From positions 38,242,489 through 38,306,488 of the forward strand of contig JASEVX010000005.1 of NCBI GenBank assembly GCA_031761405.1: a stretch of DNA of 64,000 nucleotides, given 5' to 3'. Below the pieces are notes generated by a model that was not told the DNA's origin, ran no database searches, and saw only the letters and a program-made list of their open reading frames with translations. This DNA is from Serripes groenlandicus (taxonomy: Eukaryota > Mollusca > Bivalvia > Cardiida > Cardiidae). The first letter of the stretch is position 1, and each line of letters starts with the position of its first letter. This document shows, one piece after another, positions 49,085 through 62,690 of the stretch. The translations under genes and the position numbers were made by a program.

Positions 49085-52000
49085 ATGTGTAGTGCTAATT
49101 GGGTTGGCCTGGTTGGTATTATTCTTGTTTGCTTTCAATTGACAAATGCGATCCAGTATGTTACTGTTTCAACAAGAGTAGGAGAAATCGAAGGATTTGA
49201 AGATGCGGTGATGATTGATGGAAGCATGTTTCATGTTGAAAAATTTCTTGGGATACCGTACGGAGAACCCGCCAGTGGTGTCAACCGTTTTGAGAAACCA
49301 GTTCCAAAAGCGCCATTCCAGATGAAATATTCCGCGCTCAGTTTTCCACCATCTTGTTACCAACCCGGCGAAACAAAGCAAATTTTGTCCGAGGACTGCC
49401 TTTACATGAATATTTATGTTCCGAAGACTACACAACAAACCCCACTTCCGGTTATGGTTTGGATTCACGGGGGATCGTTTGTAGTGGGTGCCGGTAGTAT
49501 TTATCAAGCAGAAGCTCTGAGTGTTTTTGGACAAGTTATTGTTGTTACAATTAACTACCGTTTGGGAATGTTCGGATTTTTACGGAGTACTGATGGTCTG
49601 TTGATCGGGAACCAGGGATTGTGGGACCAGCACTTGGCGATCAAATGGGTAAACAACAATATTGCCGGTTTCAATGGAGATCCAAATGACGTTACCATTT
49701 TTGGCGAATCCGCTGGTTCCGCATCCGTACTTCTACAATCGCTGTATCCCGGTAACACAGGTCTGTTCAAGCGAGTAATTGCAGAAAGCGGGACCGCATT
49801 GTCCTATTGGGCTGTCACTGATCCAATTGCAGAGGTAGTGGAGGAAGTTGCTGGGTGCAGCAATGCAAGCGATCCGATATTCTGTTTGAAACTTTTATCA
49901 CCGGGGGACCTTTTAAAAAACGCCCAAACCTATAAAGGTCGAACAATTCTGTATTCCCCGTCTGTAGATAACGATTTTCTGACTGAGAGTCCGAATGATA
50001 TCATTTATGGTAATAATTCAATTTCAGCCAAATCACGTGCATTCTTTGCTTCTTTGGACATCCTTACAGGCATTAATAATTTCGATGGCGCTCTATATTT
50101 TCACGATGTTTGGAATGCTGTATTGCAGGAAACGTTCCCGAACATTCACCTAAATAGGAGTGTATTTCTGGAAATTGTCGTACCCCTGACGGTCCAAAGT
50201 GTATTACGACCAAAATGCCAGAAGGTCACTGAACAGCTTGAGTCTGCCGTTGCGTTTGAATACACTGACTGGAATGATCCGAACAATGACACCAGAGCGA
50301 GAAATATGTTGTTAGATCTATCTTGTGACATCGCGTTTTTCGTGCCTGCAGTGAATACAGTACAAAGGCATTCAATGTTGGGTCAAGGCAGAACATATCT
50401 ATACGAATTTGCACTAGAACTCTACAAACACGTCCTACCAACACCACCCTATGTTATAGGTTAGTATTTTTTTTTTGACAATGTTTAACTCATATTGAAC
50501 TTGCTACAAATATATAGGCTGCGATTGACGATTTAGGTTCTAATTGATACTGTTGTTTAGTATATGACTTAAACTTGACAGGCTACGCTTTTAGTTCTGT
50601 AACCGAAATATGCACTTAGGTATACATAATAGGAAGAGTATACAGCTCATTTACCCACATTATCTCTCACATCATTCAACCAAACCCAATGATGTGGGTA
50701 CTCAAAATGAAAATAGGGTTAGATGGTAAAATAAAGATATAAGAAAGAAAAAAACATCCATTATCTAGAGATCTGAAATAATATGTAGGCGGAAAACGAA
50801 GGCTTTTGTGAAACTCTGCATTCACTAATTTTACTTTCATTATAGAATTTTCATATTTTCCCTATATATTTCAAAGTCGTCTGCTTCCGATTTAATTTAT
50901 GCATATGGGAGTGGTTGGTTAATTACTGTTTCTGCACTATTCGCAATTTATTCACATTATCTAAAAGAAACTTGACAAAGACAGCGGAACAAAATTATAA
51001 TCACAAGCTTGTTACATGATTCGGTTTGGGTAACGAGTACATGTACGTGTCCTTGGATACACAATGTCTACGTGTATCAGTGGATATTGCAAGAAGTGCG
51101 AGAGGCTCGTGCATTTTCATATCAGCTAAGGTCAATTAAAAAGATGGTCCTTGTCTTGTATTATATGTTGCATTGGTGGCCCGAGGCCTAATTCTGAATT
51201 GACCATTGTTTTTGTTTTCGTTCTTGTCAAGGACTGTCTCTTGAAGATTCTAACAAAACGTATAGTCGTATTGTGCTTCTCTGAGTACTCAAGTCGTAAA
51301 TGTATGGGACATGATCGATTTTCATGAAATAAGTTATATGAGCCGTTCCAAGAGAAAACCAACATTGTGGACTCTGCGTAAAATATCGACCCGGATCAGT
51401 CTAAGCATGCTAACCATGACAGACACTGTTTGCATCCTGTGGATTTTCTGTTTCAGGAATCATTACTCCATACCTCTAACCTCCTGAGATGGAATGTGTC
51501 GACCCAGATTAGCCTGCACGGACTGCGCATGCTGATCTGTTCCATACATTACGCAGAGTACATATTGTTGGTTTTCTCGTGGCACGGCTCATATCACGAC
51601 GATGGTACAGTCATCATTATCGCTGCGTGATAGACCTGTGTACTAGGCTAGGAAATATATCTTTCCTAACATCACTCTGTCATGGCAGGGATCTAACCTA
51701 TACTACTTGGGCTTATTAAAAACACACGATTACAACTTGGCCACGTCGGATTCCTGTATTCCTGTAGTATACCTAACCTGTATGATTGTTTTATACGATT
51801 AGGCTCTAACCACGCAGACGAGATTCCATTCGTGTTTGGGTACGCTGTGAGTAATGCCTTTATTACGAACGTTACATACACAGACCAGCAGAAGGCAGTA
51901 TCGCGTGCAATGATGACTATGTGGACCAATTTCGCAAAGTCAAGGCAAGTATAGAATCGTCTATCTTTAGTTCTTTTATTTTAGCTTGTCTATCCTAAAA

Positions 52001-54974
52001 ATAGTTTAAACTATTTCAGTTAAACTCTTGTCGGCGTTGACGTATTCATTAGCACCCATGTCCGCCTATGTGTCCATTTTGAGCCGTCCCGCAAGAAAAC
52101 CAACATTATGGCATCTGCGTAACGTATCGACCAGATCAGCCTGCGCTGTCCGCGCAGACTGATCCGAGCCGACACATTCCGTCTCAGGGGCATAGATGTA
52201 TAGAGTAATGATTCCTGAAACAGAAAATCCACATGAGGCGAAACGTGTATATCCGGGTAAGCCTGCGCGGCATGCTTAGGCTGATCCGGATCGATACTTT
52301 ACGCAGAGTCCACAGTGTTGGTTTTCTCGCGAGACGTTACCATTAATCCGCATGCAGACGTATTTTGACGCGCCTGTACCAAACAGTGTAGGGAATTAAA
52401 ATATTGCTTAAGGTGCTATTTTCTCCCGTTTCAGCATTTTGTCTATTCTGTTATAAAAATTAAAATTATTTCATTAATTATAGATTGCAAAGTCGTCTGC
52501 GACTTTGAACTCATAACAACGGGTTTTGTCCACGTGTGTACACACTTAGCGATCCACGATTAAACAGTACATATATACGGATAGTCCAAAGAGTGCCCTT
52601 GTTTAAAATAATGTTTAAATACATGACTTAACGAACAAAGAGAACAAACATGTGCGCCGTTTCGCGAGATAACAAACATTTTGGACTCTGCGTAATGTAT
52701 CGACCCAGATCAGCCTGCGCAGACCGCATAGGCTAATCCGGGCCGACATATTCCTTCTCCGGTGGATAGTGGTATAGAGAAATGATTTCTGAAACAGAAA
52801 ATTCACAGGAGTCGAAAAGTGTCTGTCCTGGTTAGCCTGCTGGTCCGGGTAGATACTTTACGTAGAGTCCACAATGTTGGTTTTCTTGTGAAACCGCTCA
52901 TGTTTGTAATGAATGGAAGACATTTCCTGGAGAAAGATAAGTCGAACAAGGGTGTGTTGCTCGTGTCGTTCCGTTGTATATATGCCAGTATCAATGAGGG
53001 AGTTCGATTTCAGACTCGGATATTCAATTTTCTTATAATTGACAAAAGTCATTGTAATGAACGCAAATCGTATACCTACTATAATCTTTAAAATCTTAGT
53101 AGCAAGGTCGATAGTTGCCTGGGAAAATGCAGTTTAAAAAGGGGGACACATGAATACCTGTAGGTGAACTGGCTGGCGTGACTGTACTGATATACTGTTG
53201 GAAACGGTGTTTTTCTCTAATTAATCAATTAGTCTTGAGTTTCAATGAAGCCAATTTGAACCAGTGTTTGTTTTGATGGGGTTTTCGTCGTTTCCTCATC
53301 AGCTGTTCAGTTTTATCATGGCGACAGTTTCTGTACTAGGTAAGGAAATGTGTCTTGTCTCAGGACGACAATTCACCACGACCGCTCTGATCGGGTATCG
53401 GACTCGGAACACCAGGTATGACATTCTGCACGCCATCCACTCGGATTTAAGGTTGATGAATTCACAAACAAAACTAATAAAACGTCTTTGTGACGCACTG
53501 TCTTTTCATGTTCTATTGCCCTTGAATTTAACCCATTACTTCACAAAGACGACATTTGACATTTGACACCTGTTATTGCAATATTTTCAACTCTCTATCA
53601 ATATATATCTTTAAGTTTTCTAGATTGTTGAAATTGTTCGTCTGCTAATTGTAAAGCAGACGACATTTGAAAGACATGTGAATTAATGGGTTAAAAAGTT
53701 ACATGTAGAACTCCCAAAACGGAGAAATACTATTCGGGCCTCCTCACATGACGTGACAAATGATATTCGGTACAATGCGGAGCCTTTGAACAACGTCTAT
53801 AAACAAACATCTGACTCTAATAAAGTGTAATTGACCCTTATTGCAATGTACGACTATATATAGAATTTACGTATGCCGAAGTACGACTTTATACAGAATT
53901 TACGTATGCCGAATGTACGACATTGTACAGAATTTACGTATGCCGAATGTACGACTTTATACAGAATTTACGTATTCCGGATGTACGACTATATACAGAA
54001 TTTACGTATGCCGGAGGTACGACTTTGTACATAATTGATAAATGATATTCGGTACAATGCGGAGCCTTTGAACAACGTCTATAAACAAACATCTGACTCT
54101 AATAAAGTGTAATTGACCCTTATTGCAATGTACGACTATATATAGAATTTACGTATGCCGAAGTACGACTTTATACAGAATTTACGTATGCCGAATGTAC
54201 GACTTTGTACAGAATTTACGTATGCCGAATGTACGACTTTATACAGAATTTACGTATTCCGGATGTACGACTATATACAGAATTTACGTATGCCGGAGGT
54301 ACGACTTTGTACAGAATTTGCATATGCCGAATGTACGACACTAAGCTCCATTTGCGAACACTGTAACACAGAGGCAGTCTGATCCTAGTCTACAATGTTC
54401 GTTACTTAATACCAATTCTTAGTAAAGAAGAATCCATAAATGTTTAAATGTCTGGAATGATGATATGCTTTGCAGGAATTAAGTGAATAAGGGTTAACCC
54501 GTTCCCCATTGTAGATGTTTTCTGGTGCATCTGCAGCAGACGACTTTTAAAAAAGATAGTGTTGCAAAAGTAGAAATTGCTCATCAGGAGCAATTTCTCG
54601 TTTTGCCAGAATGTTTTCAACTCTATTTAATAATCAAACCTTTATTTTTGGAGATTTTTCACGTTTTCCAAATATGTTTTTGAAGGCATCTACAGCAGGT
54701 TTGTTGTATGTGGAAAAGATTTATTTAAGAGCCTCCAAAAGTGGGTTTTCGTATAACGTTGCTGATCTTTGTACTTTTCAGTGATCCGAACAAACCTTTG
54801 AACGTCGAATCTTACATTGGTACAGTATGGCCACAATACAACAAGACTGATCAGGACTATTTACAGCTTACAGCAACATCCAACACCAAGAAAATTAAAC
54901 AGAGTTTCCAGGCCAGACGAATGGCATTCTGGTTGAATTACATTCCAACTATCCTGAAAACCCCTTGTCAATAA
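49085..54974 (+). CDS. Gene 6: CEL-like carboxylesterase, exons 49085-50459, 51803-51944, 54782-54974
   Basis: This copy is complete and open, 569 residues, with the triad intact. Exon 1 is type B with R31 (shared with gene 5) and private changes G95, S293 and N296. Exon 2 has Asn461 and intron 2 is the short form, both as in gene 2. Intron 2 also lacks about 20 bp around 53000 (after CAATGAGGG) that the others have. Residues 293-296 lie on a predicted surface segment between the nucleophile and the acid, so the two changes there could affect the rim of the active site. That is inference only. Confidence 0.9.
51340..51590. repeat. Foldback element in intron 1, unit 6
   Basis: It shares the CTGTTCCATACATT variant with unit 2. 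Confidence 0.7.
52081..52336. repeat. Foldback element A in intron 2, unit 6
   Basis: Inverted relative to the intron 1 copy; it shares GGGGCATAGATG with unit 2. Confidence 0.7.
52652..52898. repeat. Foldback element B in intron 2, unit 6
   Basis: Complete element after the short-form junction at 52500/52501. Confidence 0.7.
53527..53695. repeat. 169-bp TTTAACCC MITE, unit 6
   Basis: Same length and ends as in unit 1. Confidence 0.7.
53755..54343. repeat. 34-bp minisatellite, unit 6
   Basis: Two 282-bp blocks; it shares the TACGACATTGTAC variant with unit 5. Confidence 0.8.
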
Positions 54975-54975
54975 A
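54970..54975 (+). terminator. Polyadenylation signal overlapping the stop of gene 6
   Basis: AATAAA contains the TAA stop. Confidence 0.6.
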
Positions 54976-57900
54976 ACGTGTGTTATTGTCAGATGTTAAA
55001 TACAATACGTTGTTGTTGTTGAAATATGCAGTCGCATGTCATTCCCGCATTTATTTTATTTTCGCCTGCCATGGAAAGGATGCCATAACGACAACCACTT
55101 CGTCGTGTGTCCGTCTGCCGTCACGTTGCTATTACTAACTGACTATATTAAACCCTGTCACTCCTTTTGGTCCGTATGATCATCCATTTAGGTTCAATTG
55201 ATTGATTGATTGATTGGTTGCGGTTTAACGCAGTTTTCAACACTTTTTCTTATCACTGCGACCCAGTTCACCTATTTTTTTCCTGGCTTTCTCACACCTG
55301 GCTTTCTCACACCTGGCTTTCTCACACAAGTACTCCACACAACATTCTTTCCAAACACCTGGCTTCTTTTCCACATAGACTGTTAGCCCATTGGCGGAAG
55401 TCAAATGACGCTTGTCACAGTGACTTTTGTCAAACTTCAGAAAGTCCCAACAGTATTTTCAGTCCTTTGATTATCTTATATGTTGCTGACTTACTTCGGC
55501 CGCCTCACATGAAAAACACCCATCAAGATCATCATGTTCATCTGCATAATCTCACCAAAACATCCCCTTTTAGTAACCTTGTTATGCAAGCCCCTGGATA
55601 ACTGTTATGGCCTAAATATTTTTTCAATTTTATTACGGCTTATCCTGGGTAAGTTACCAGTTCTACCAGCCAGTCAGTCGTTATGATAATCCAGCTACCC
55701 TGAGCGCAAAAGAGTACAGACATTACTACCATTTTAAAAGTATTTGGTATAACCCGGTCGGGGATCGACCTCCCGTTCCTGAGGCGGACGCTCTACCACT
55801 ACACCAACGAGGCGGTGCCTGTTGAAGTACGCGCAGTTTGATCATAGCAGCAATTTCTTTCTATATATACTTTCGAATGTAGGTTTTTAACTTTTTATGT
55901 GACGTGATTGGTAGGACCTCGACCTAGTTGTTAACTCTTTCTCACATATAACTGAACTGTAGCAGACGACTTTGAAAACATCGAGAACAAACATATGGAA
56001 AGTCTATAAATTAAAGAACAAGGATTAAAAGATGTTTAAAATATTATAAGCAAAGTCTCCTTTTGCCACAATGTTTTAAAAAGGTATGCTGCCGAGGCGT
56101 CAGAAAGCGTCTTTTATGTATCAAGACTTTCTTTTCTTGGCTGTATCAGTTTTTCTCAAGAGATTAGGACCATAGTGAGACAGGTATTTTCTTCTCACGT
56201 GGTCGTAAGTTGATTAATCATAGTCTCGTGACTATGGCTTTCTGTAATCCTTTCAGGGTAAAAACGAGTCTACCGCAAACCACTTCGAAAAAAGTTAAAT
56301 AATAAAATAAAATAATAAAAGAATCTTGTTTTCCTGCAATGTAAAATAGACCCCTATTTTCGAGATATAACAAAGTTTCCTTTTTACAAAAAAACAACAA
56401 CAACTGACTCTGAATAAATAAACGGTAAATGGCCGTCTTCTTCATTCGTTTTACCAGGGACGTAGATTTACTTGTGATTTTAAGGTCACCTGAGCACGAA
56501 GTGCGCATTGTGAATTATTGTGGTCGCCCTTCGTCACGGTTAGCATTCTCTCAATGTGCTCACTTAAAAAAGATTCACCTCCGAAACTATCTGACCGATT
56601 TTCAAATAGTTTTGTTGAAATGATCCTTACCTGATCACTGCAAGCCACTTTGTTGGTCAAAAGACATGTCCAACACGGGCTGGGGCTGTTTTACCCGTTA
56701 TGACCAGAGTGTAAGAATTAGACAATTATTTCATAAGAAAATAAATGCCTGATTTTAAAATACTTACCGGTACACAAGCACTTATTTGGTGACCTTTTAA
56801 GGCATATTAATTCGACAACATACATAGACATATTCGCCTTGTAGCAGTGGAGCTATACTGGAATGTATTAGATTACCTGACCGCAAACTAAGTAAGTGAG
56901 GTTGAATGTGTGGTTCGCATGACACATCACATTGCATTTCTCAGGTGAGAGATCCAGGGCCGTCATTGTCCTCTTGTTTTCACAAACTAATCGTCTGGTC
57001 GTAGTCTACACTATTCACCAACTCTTTTTAGTCCTTAAAACTGTCTGCAGAAGACGACTTTGAATTATAGGTAAATCTCTATAAACAAACGTCTAATTAT
57101 CATTATGAGCAATTTCACTTTTTGCCACAATGTTTTCTTAAGTCGTCTGCTGCAGAGGCTTCTGCATGTCGGAAAAGGCAGAAAAAAAACTAAATTTAAA
57201 ATCGTATGTAACATCTGAAAATTTGGATTTAATATTTTGTTAAAAAGTTGAAAAACATTTATTAAAATGAGCATCTCCTTCTCCAACAATGTCTTCGATC
57301 TGCTGTTTTTAAATGACGCCTGCTGCAGATCTGTGAAAAGTCGTCTCTGAACGAGTAAGGGTCAAGGCAGGGAAAATAGATTATTGTTATCAAGCACGAG
57401 CAAACGGGTTCACATGTAATAATTAATGGTGACTTGAAGTGTTCCACGTCACATAAAGAGCGACCTACTGGACTTGGTGATAAGAAAATATCCAGATCAA
57501 CATACATCTTCACACAGTCTGATCAGAAACTTTCCTCATCGCTATCTAGTATTATAATCAACGTGTAGAAAGATTATAACTGACCATACACGTTTGCAAT
57601 ATAATCGTGTTTTGAATTTAAAAACTCTGAATGTTTATTTTTATGGAACATGGCTTAATCTAAGTAAACAATTTATAATGGCACGTGAGCTACGACGCGC
57701 AAAAGGGGGAATTTGTCCGCCATTGCATCACATTCGTAGAAATAGAACCACTTGGGCTACACTTCTGTTTTCTGTAGGTCTGTAAACGCATGAAATATAT
57801 TACATGTAAATGAAACTTTATCGTATACACAGGTTCGTCCAAATATTCACTGCTCGTGTTTGCAACAAGACATATTTTCACATGAGGCGGCTCGCATTTC

Positions 57901-58182
57901 GGTGTCATTTATTTCTAAATGACTAACCGACATATATCGATAAGCCACGGCACACAAACATCGACCTTTGGTGGCTTTATGACTATTGAGAATACCTATA
58001 CCTATCACATTGAATACTGTATACTTGACTTTTGGTGATCATCTGTTTCTAGAGGGTTTTGTCTAAATGCGTACACATATGACGGCGAACAGTGAAAATC
58101 CTCCGTGCAGCCTGATCTGGGTATTAATTGGTTGTCTAGACACAAAGTGTCGTTTTTCGCGTGATTCGGCAATTTAAGTGTT
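54976..58182. other. Intergenic DNA between genes 6 and 7
   Basis: Three-copy 15-bp VNTR (55282-55326), a SINE that has lost its tail, MITE relatives, the bivalve-type repeat (56481-56700), then a type A flank with CACGTG at 57682. No gene is supported. Confidence 0.6.
55618..55822 (-). mobile_element. tRNA-derived SINE, unit 6 (tail deleted)
   Basis: The head is intact (55815 down to 55746). The ATCAATCA tail and neighbouring body seen in units 1-5 are missing; CCTAAATAT runs straight into TTTTTTCAATTTT. Confidence 0.65.
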
Positions 58183-58188
58183 TATATA
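58183..58188 (+). promoter_or_regulatory. TATA box of gene 7
   Basis: TATATA lies 88 bp before the ATG; type A core promoter. Confidence 0.65.
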
Positions 58189-58270
58189 GAAGTACAACAC
58201 CACCTACCCTCACACAGCAAGAATTCAAATTCGTGGTTTAGACTTCATCTGGTAAAAAAAAGTAATTAAA

Positions 58271-61089
58271 ATGTGTAGTGCCAATTGGGTTGGCCTGATT
58301 GCCATTATTCTTGTTTGTTGTCATCTGACAAATGCGATCCAGTATGTTACTGTTTCAACAAGTGTAGGAGAAATCGAAGGATTTGAAGATGCGGTGTTGA
58401 TTGATGGAAGCATGTATCATGTTGACAAATTTCTTGGGATACCGTATGGAGAACCGGCCACTGGTGTTAACCGTTTTGAGAAACCGGTTCCAAAAGCGCC
58501 GTTCCAGATGAAATATTCCGCGCTCAGTTTTCCACCATCTTGTTACCAACCCAGAAAAACAAAGCAAATTATGTCCGAGGACTGTCTTTACATGAATATT
58601 TATGTTCCGAAGACTACACAACAAACCCCGCTTCCGGTTATGGTTTGGATTCACGGGGGATCGTTTGTAGTGGGTGCCGGTAGTATTTATCAAGCAGAAG
58701 CTCTGAGTGTTTTTGGACAAGTTATTGTTGTTACAATTAACTACCGTTTGGGAATGTTCGGATTTTTACGGAGTACTGATGGTCTGTTGATCGGGAACCA
58801 GGGATTGTGGGACCAGCACTTGGCGATCAAATGGGTACACAACAATATTGCCGGTTTCAATGGAGATCCAAATGACGTTACCATTTTTGGCGAATCCGCT
58901 GGTTCCGCATCCGTACTTCTACAATCGCTGTATCCCGGTAACACAGGTCTGTTCAAGCGAGTAATTGCAGAAAGCGGGACCGCAGTGTCCTATTGGGCTG
59001 TCACTGATCCAATTGCAGAGGTAGTGGAGGAAGTTGCTGGGTGCAGCAATGCAAGCGATCCGATATTCTGTTTGAAACTTTTATCACCGGGGGACCTTTT
59101 AAAAAACGCCCAAACCTATAAAGGTCGAACAATTCTGTATTCCCCGGCTGTAGATCACGATTTTCTGACTGAGAGTCCGAATGATATCATTTATGGTAAT
59201 AATTCAATTTCAGCCAAATCACGTGCATTCTTTGCTTCTTTGGACATCCTAACAGGCATTAATAATTTCGATGGCGCTCTATATTTTCACGATGTTTGGA
59301 ATGCTGTATTGCAGGAAACGTTCCCGAACATTCACCTAAATAGGAGTGTATTTCTGGAAATTGTCGTACCCCTGACGGTCCAAAGTGTATTACGACCAAA
59401 ATGCCAGAAGGTCACTGAACAGCTTGAGTCTGCCGTTGCGTTTGAATACACTGACTGGAATGATCCGAACAATGACACCAGAGCGAGAAATATGTTGTTA
59501 GATCTATCTTGTGACATCGCGTTTTTCGTGCCTGCAGTGAATACAGTACAAAGGCATTCAATGTTGGGTCAAGGCAGAACATATCTATACGAATTTGCAC
59601 TAGAACTCTACAAACACGTCCTACCAACACCACCCTATGTTATAGGTTAGTATTTTTTTTTTGACAATGTTTAACTCATATTGAACTTGCTACACATATA
59701 TAGGCTGCGATTGACGATTTAGGTTCTAATTGATACTGTTGTTTAGTATATGACTTAAACTTGACAGGCTACGCTTCTAGTTCTGTAACCGAAATATGCA
59801 CTAAGGTATACATAATAGGAAGAACCAAACCCAATGATGTGGGTACTCAAAATGAAAATAGGGTTAGATGGTAAAATAAAGATATAAGAAAGAAAAAAAC
59901 ATCCATTATCTAGAGATCTGAAATAATATGTAGGCGGAAAACGAAGGCTTTTGTGAAACTCTGCATTCACTAATTTTACTTTCATTATAGAATTTTCATA
60001 TTTTCCCTATATATTTCAAAGTCGTCTGCTTCCGATTTAATTTATGCATATGGGAGTGGTTGGTTAATTACTGTTTCTGCACTATTCGCAATTTATTCAC
60101 ATTATCTAAAAGAAACTTGACAAAGACAGCGGAACAAAATTATAATCACAAGCTTGTTACATGATTCGGTTTGGGTAACGAGTACATGTACGTGTCCTTG
60201 GATACACAATGTCTACGTGTATCAGTGGATATTGCAAGAAGTGCGAGAGGCTCGTGCATTTTCATATCAGCTAAGGTCAATTAAAAAGATGGTCCTTGTC
60301 TTGTATTATATGTTGCATTGGTGGCCCGATGCCTAATTCTGAATTGACCATTGTTTTTGTTTTCGTTCTTGTCAAGGACTGTCTCTTGAAGATTCTAACA
60401 AAACGTATAGTCGTATTGTGCTTCTCTGCGTACTCAAGTCGTAAATGTATGGGACATGATCGATTTTCATGAAATAAGTTATATGAGCCGTTCCAAGAGA
60501 AAACCAACATTGTGGACTCTGCGTAAAATATCGACCCGGATCAGTCTAAGCATGCTAACCATGACAGACACTGTTTGCATCCTGTGGATTTTCTGTTTCA
60601 GGAATCATTACTCCATACCTCTAACCTCCTGAGACGGAATGTGTCGACCCAGATTAGCCTGCACGGACTGCGCATGCTGATCTGGTCGATACATTACGCA
60701 GAGTACATATTGTTGGTTTTCTCGTGGCACGGCTCGTATCACGACGATGCTACAGTCATCATTATCGCTGCGTGATAGACCTGTGTACTAGGCTAGGAAA
60801 TATATCTTTCCTAACATCACTCTGTCATGGCAGGGATCTAACCTATACTACTTGGGCTTAATAAAAACACACGATTACAACTTGACCACGTCGGATTCCT
60901 GTATTCCTGTAGTATACCTAACCTGTATGATTGTTTTATACGATTAGGCTCTACCCACGCAGACGAGATTCCATTCGTGTTTGGGTACGCTGTGAGTAAT
61001 GCCTTTATTACGAACGTTACATACACAGACCAGCAGAAGGCGGTATCGCGTGCAATGATGACTATGTGGACCAATTTTGCAAAGTCAAG
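58271..61089 (+). CDS. Gene 7 (partial): CEL-like carboxylesterase, exons 58271-59645 and 60948-61089
   Basis: Exons 1 and 2 are open and encode residues up to the split codon 506, including Ser209, Asp334 and His462. Exon 3 lies beyond the window. Exon 1 is a clear mosaic. Its first third is type A (signal peptide CCHLTNA, Y49, D52, T64, K96, M101). From at least GACGTTACC at 58874 onward it is type B (S240, W242, I248, K269, P292, F320, V342, Q348, N407). The switch lies between about 58591 and 58879. Private changes are L43, H190 and V239. Exon 2 has Thr461 and intron 2 is the long form. Intron 1 lacks about 40 bp near 59824. Confidence 0.88.
60485..60735. repeat. Foldback element in intron 1, unit 7
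   Basis: Same family and orientation as in the other units. Confidence 0.7.
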
Positions 61090-61225
61090 GCAAGTATAGA
61101 ATCGACTATCTTTAGTTCTTTTATTTTAGCTTGTCTATCCTAAAAATAGTTTAAACTATTTCAGTTAAACTCTTGTCGGCGTTGACGTATTCATTAGCAC
61201 CCATGTCCGCCTATGTGTCCATTTT

Positions 61226-61481
61226 GAGCCGTCCCGCAAGAAAACCAACATTATGGCATCTGCGTAATGTATCGACCAGATCAGCCTGCGCTGTCCGCGC
61301 AGACTGATCCGGGCCGACACATTCCGTCTCAGGGGGATAGATGTATAGAGTAATGATTCCTGAAACAGAAAATCCACAAGAGGCGAAACGTGTATATCCG
61401 GGTAAGCCTGCGCGGCATGCTTAGGCTGATCCGGGTCGATACTTTACGCAGAGTCCACATTGTTGGTTTTCTCGCGAGACG
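61226..61481. repeat. Foldback element A in intron 2, unit 7
   Basis: Inverted relative to the intron 1 copy. Confidence 0.7.
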
Positions 61482-62193
61482 TTACCATTAACCCGCATGC
61501 AGACGTATTTTGACGCGTCTGTACCAAACAGTGTAGGGAATTAAAATATTGCTTAAAGTGCTATTTTCTCCCGTTTCAGGTTTTTGTCTATTCTGTTATA
61601 AAAATTAAAATTAATTCATTAATTATAGATTGCAAAGTCGTCTGCTGCATATCCTTTTTTAAATTGTTAATTAACAATGTTATATTCACGAACATTTTAA
61701 ATCCGTTGTGTATTTACAAACATTTGCATGATAGAGAGAAAACCCGCCATTGTCAAACTATATTTTTTATTGAGGTATAACTACACCAAAAAGTATACAA
61801 GGTCAAAGTACAACACACTTTTTTTTATATACAAAATCTATCTTAGAGTACCTCAAGTATGAATATAGATAAAGTTTGGTAATTGCAGGTCATAAAACTC
61901 TAACATTGGATTAACTAATTATTTGGTAAATTCCTTTTTTCATACATTCATTGATTGATTGATTGTAGTTTAACGCTGTTTGTTAAAGCCTTTTCGGTTA
62001 TATCAACTCGCCTAATTCACATGTTGTCAATCATGAAATGGCGACTTTGAACTTATAACAAGGGGTTTTGTCCACGTGTGTACACACTAAGCGATCCACG
62101 ATTAAACAGTACATATATACGGATAGTCCAAAGAGTGCCCTTGTTTAAAATAATGTTTAATTACATGACTTAACGAACAAAGAGAACAAACAT

Positions 62194-62447
62194 GTGCGCC
62201 GTTTCGCGAGATAACAAACATTTTGGACTCTGCGTAATGTATCGACCCAGATCATCCTGCGCAGACCGCATAGGCTAATCCGGGCCGACACATTGCGTCT
62301 CCGGTGGATAGTGGTATAGAGAAATGATTTCTGAAACAGAAAATTCACAGGAGGCGAAAAGTGTCTGTCCTGGTTAGCCTGCCTAGGCTGGTCCGGGTAG
62401 ATACTTTACGTAGAGTCCACAATGTTGGTTTTCTTGTGAAACCGCTC
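62194..62447. repeat. Foldback element B in intron 2, unit 7
   Basis: Complete; the CCTAGGCTGGTCC variant resembles unit 5. Confidence 0.7.
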
Positions 62448-62690
62448 ATGTTTGTAATGAATGGAAGACATTTCCTGGAGAAAGATAAGTCGAACAAGGG
62501 TGTGTTGCTCGTGTCGTTCCGTTGTATATATGCCAGTATCAATGAGGGCTTGCGATCATGGGGTCGGGAGTTCGATTTCAGACTCGGATATTCAATTTTC
62601 TTATAATTGACAAAAGTCATTGTAATGAACGCAACTCGTATACCTACTATAATCTTTAAAATCTTAGTAGCAAGGTCGATAGTTGCCTGG

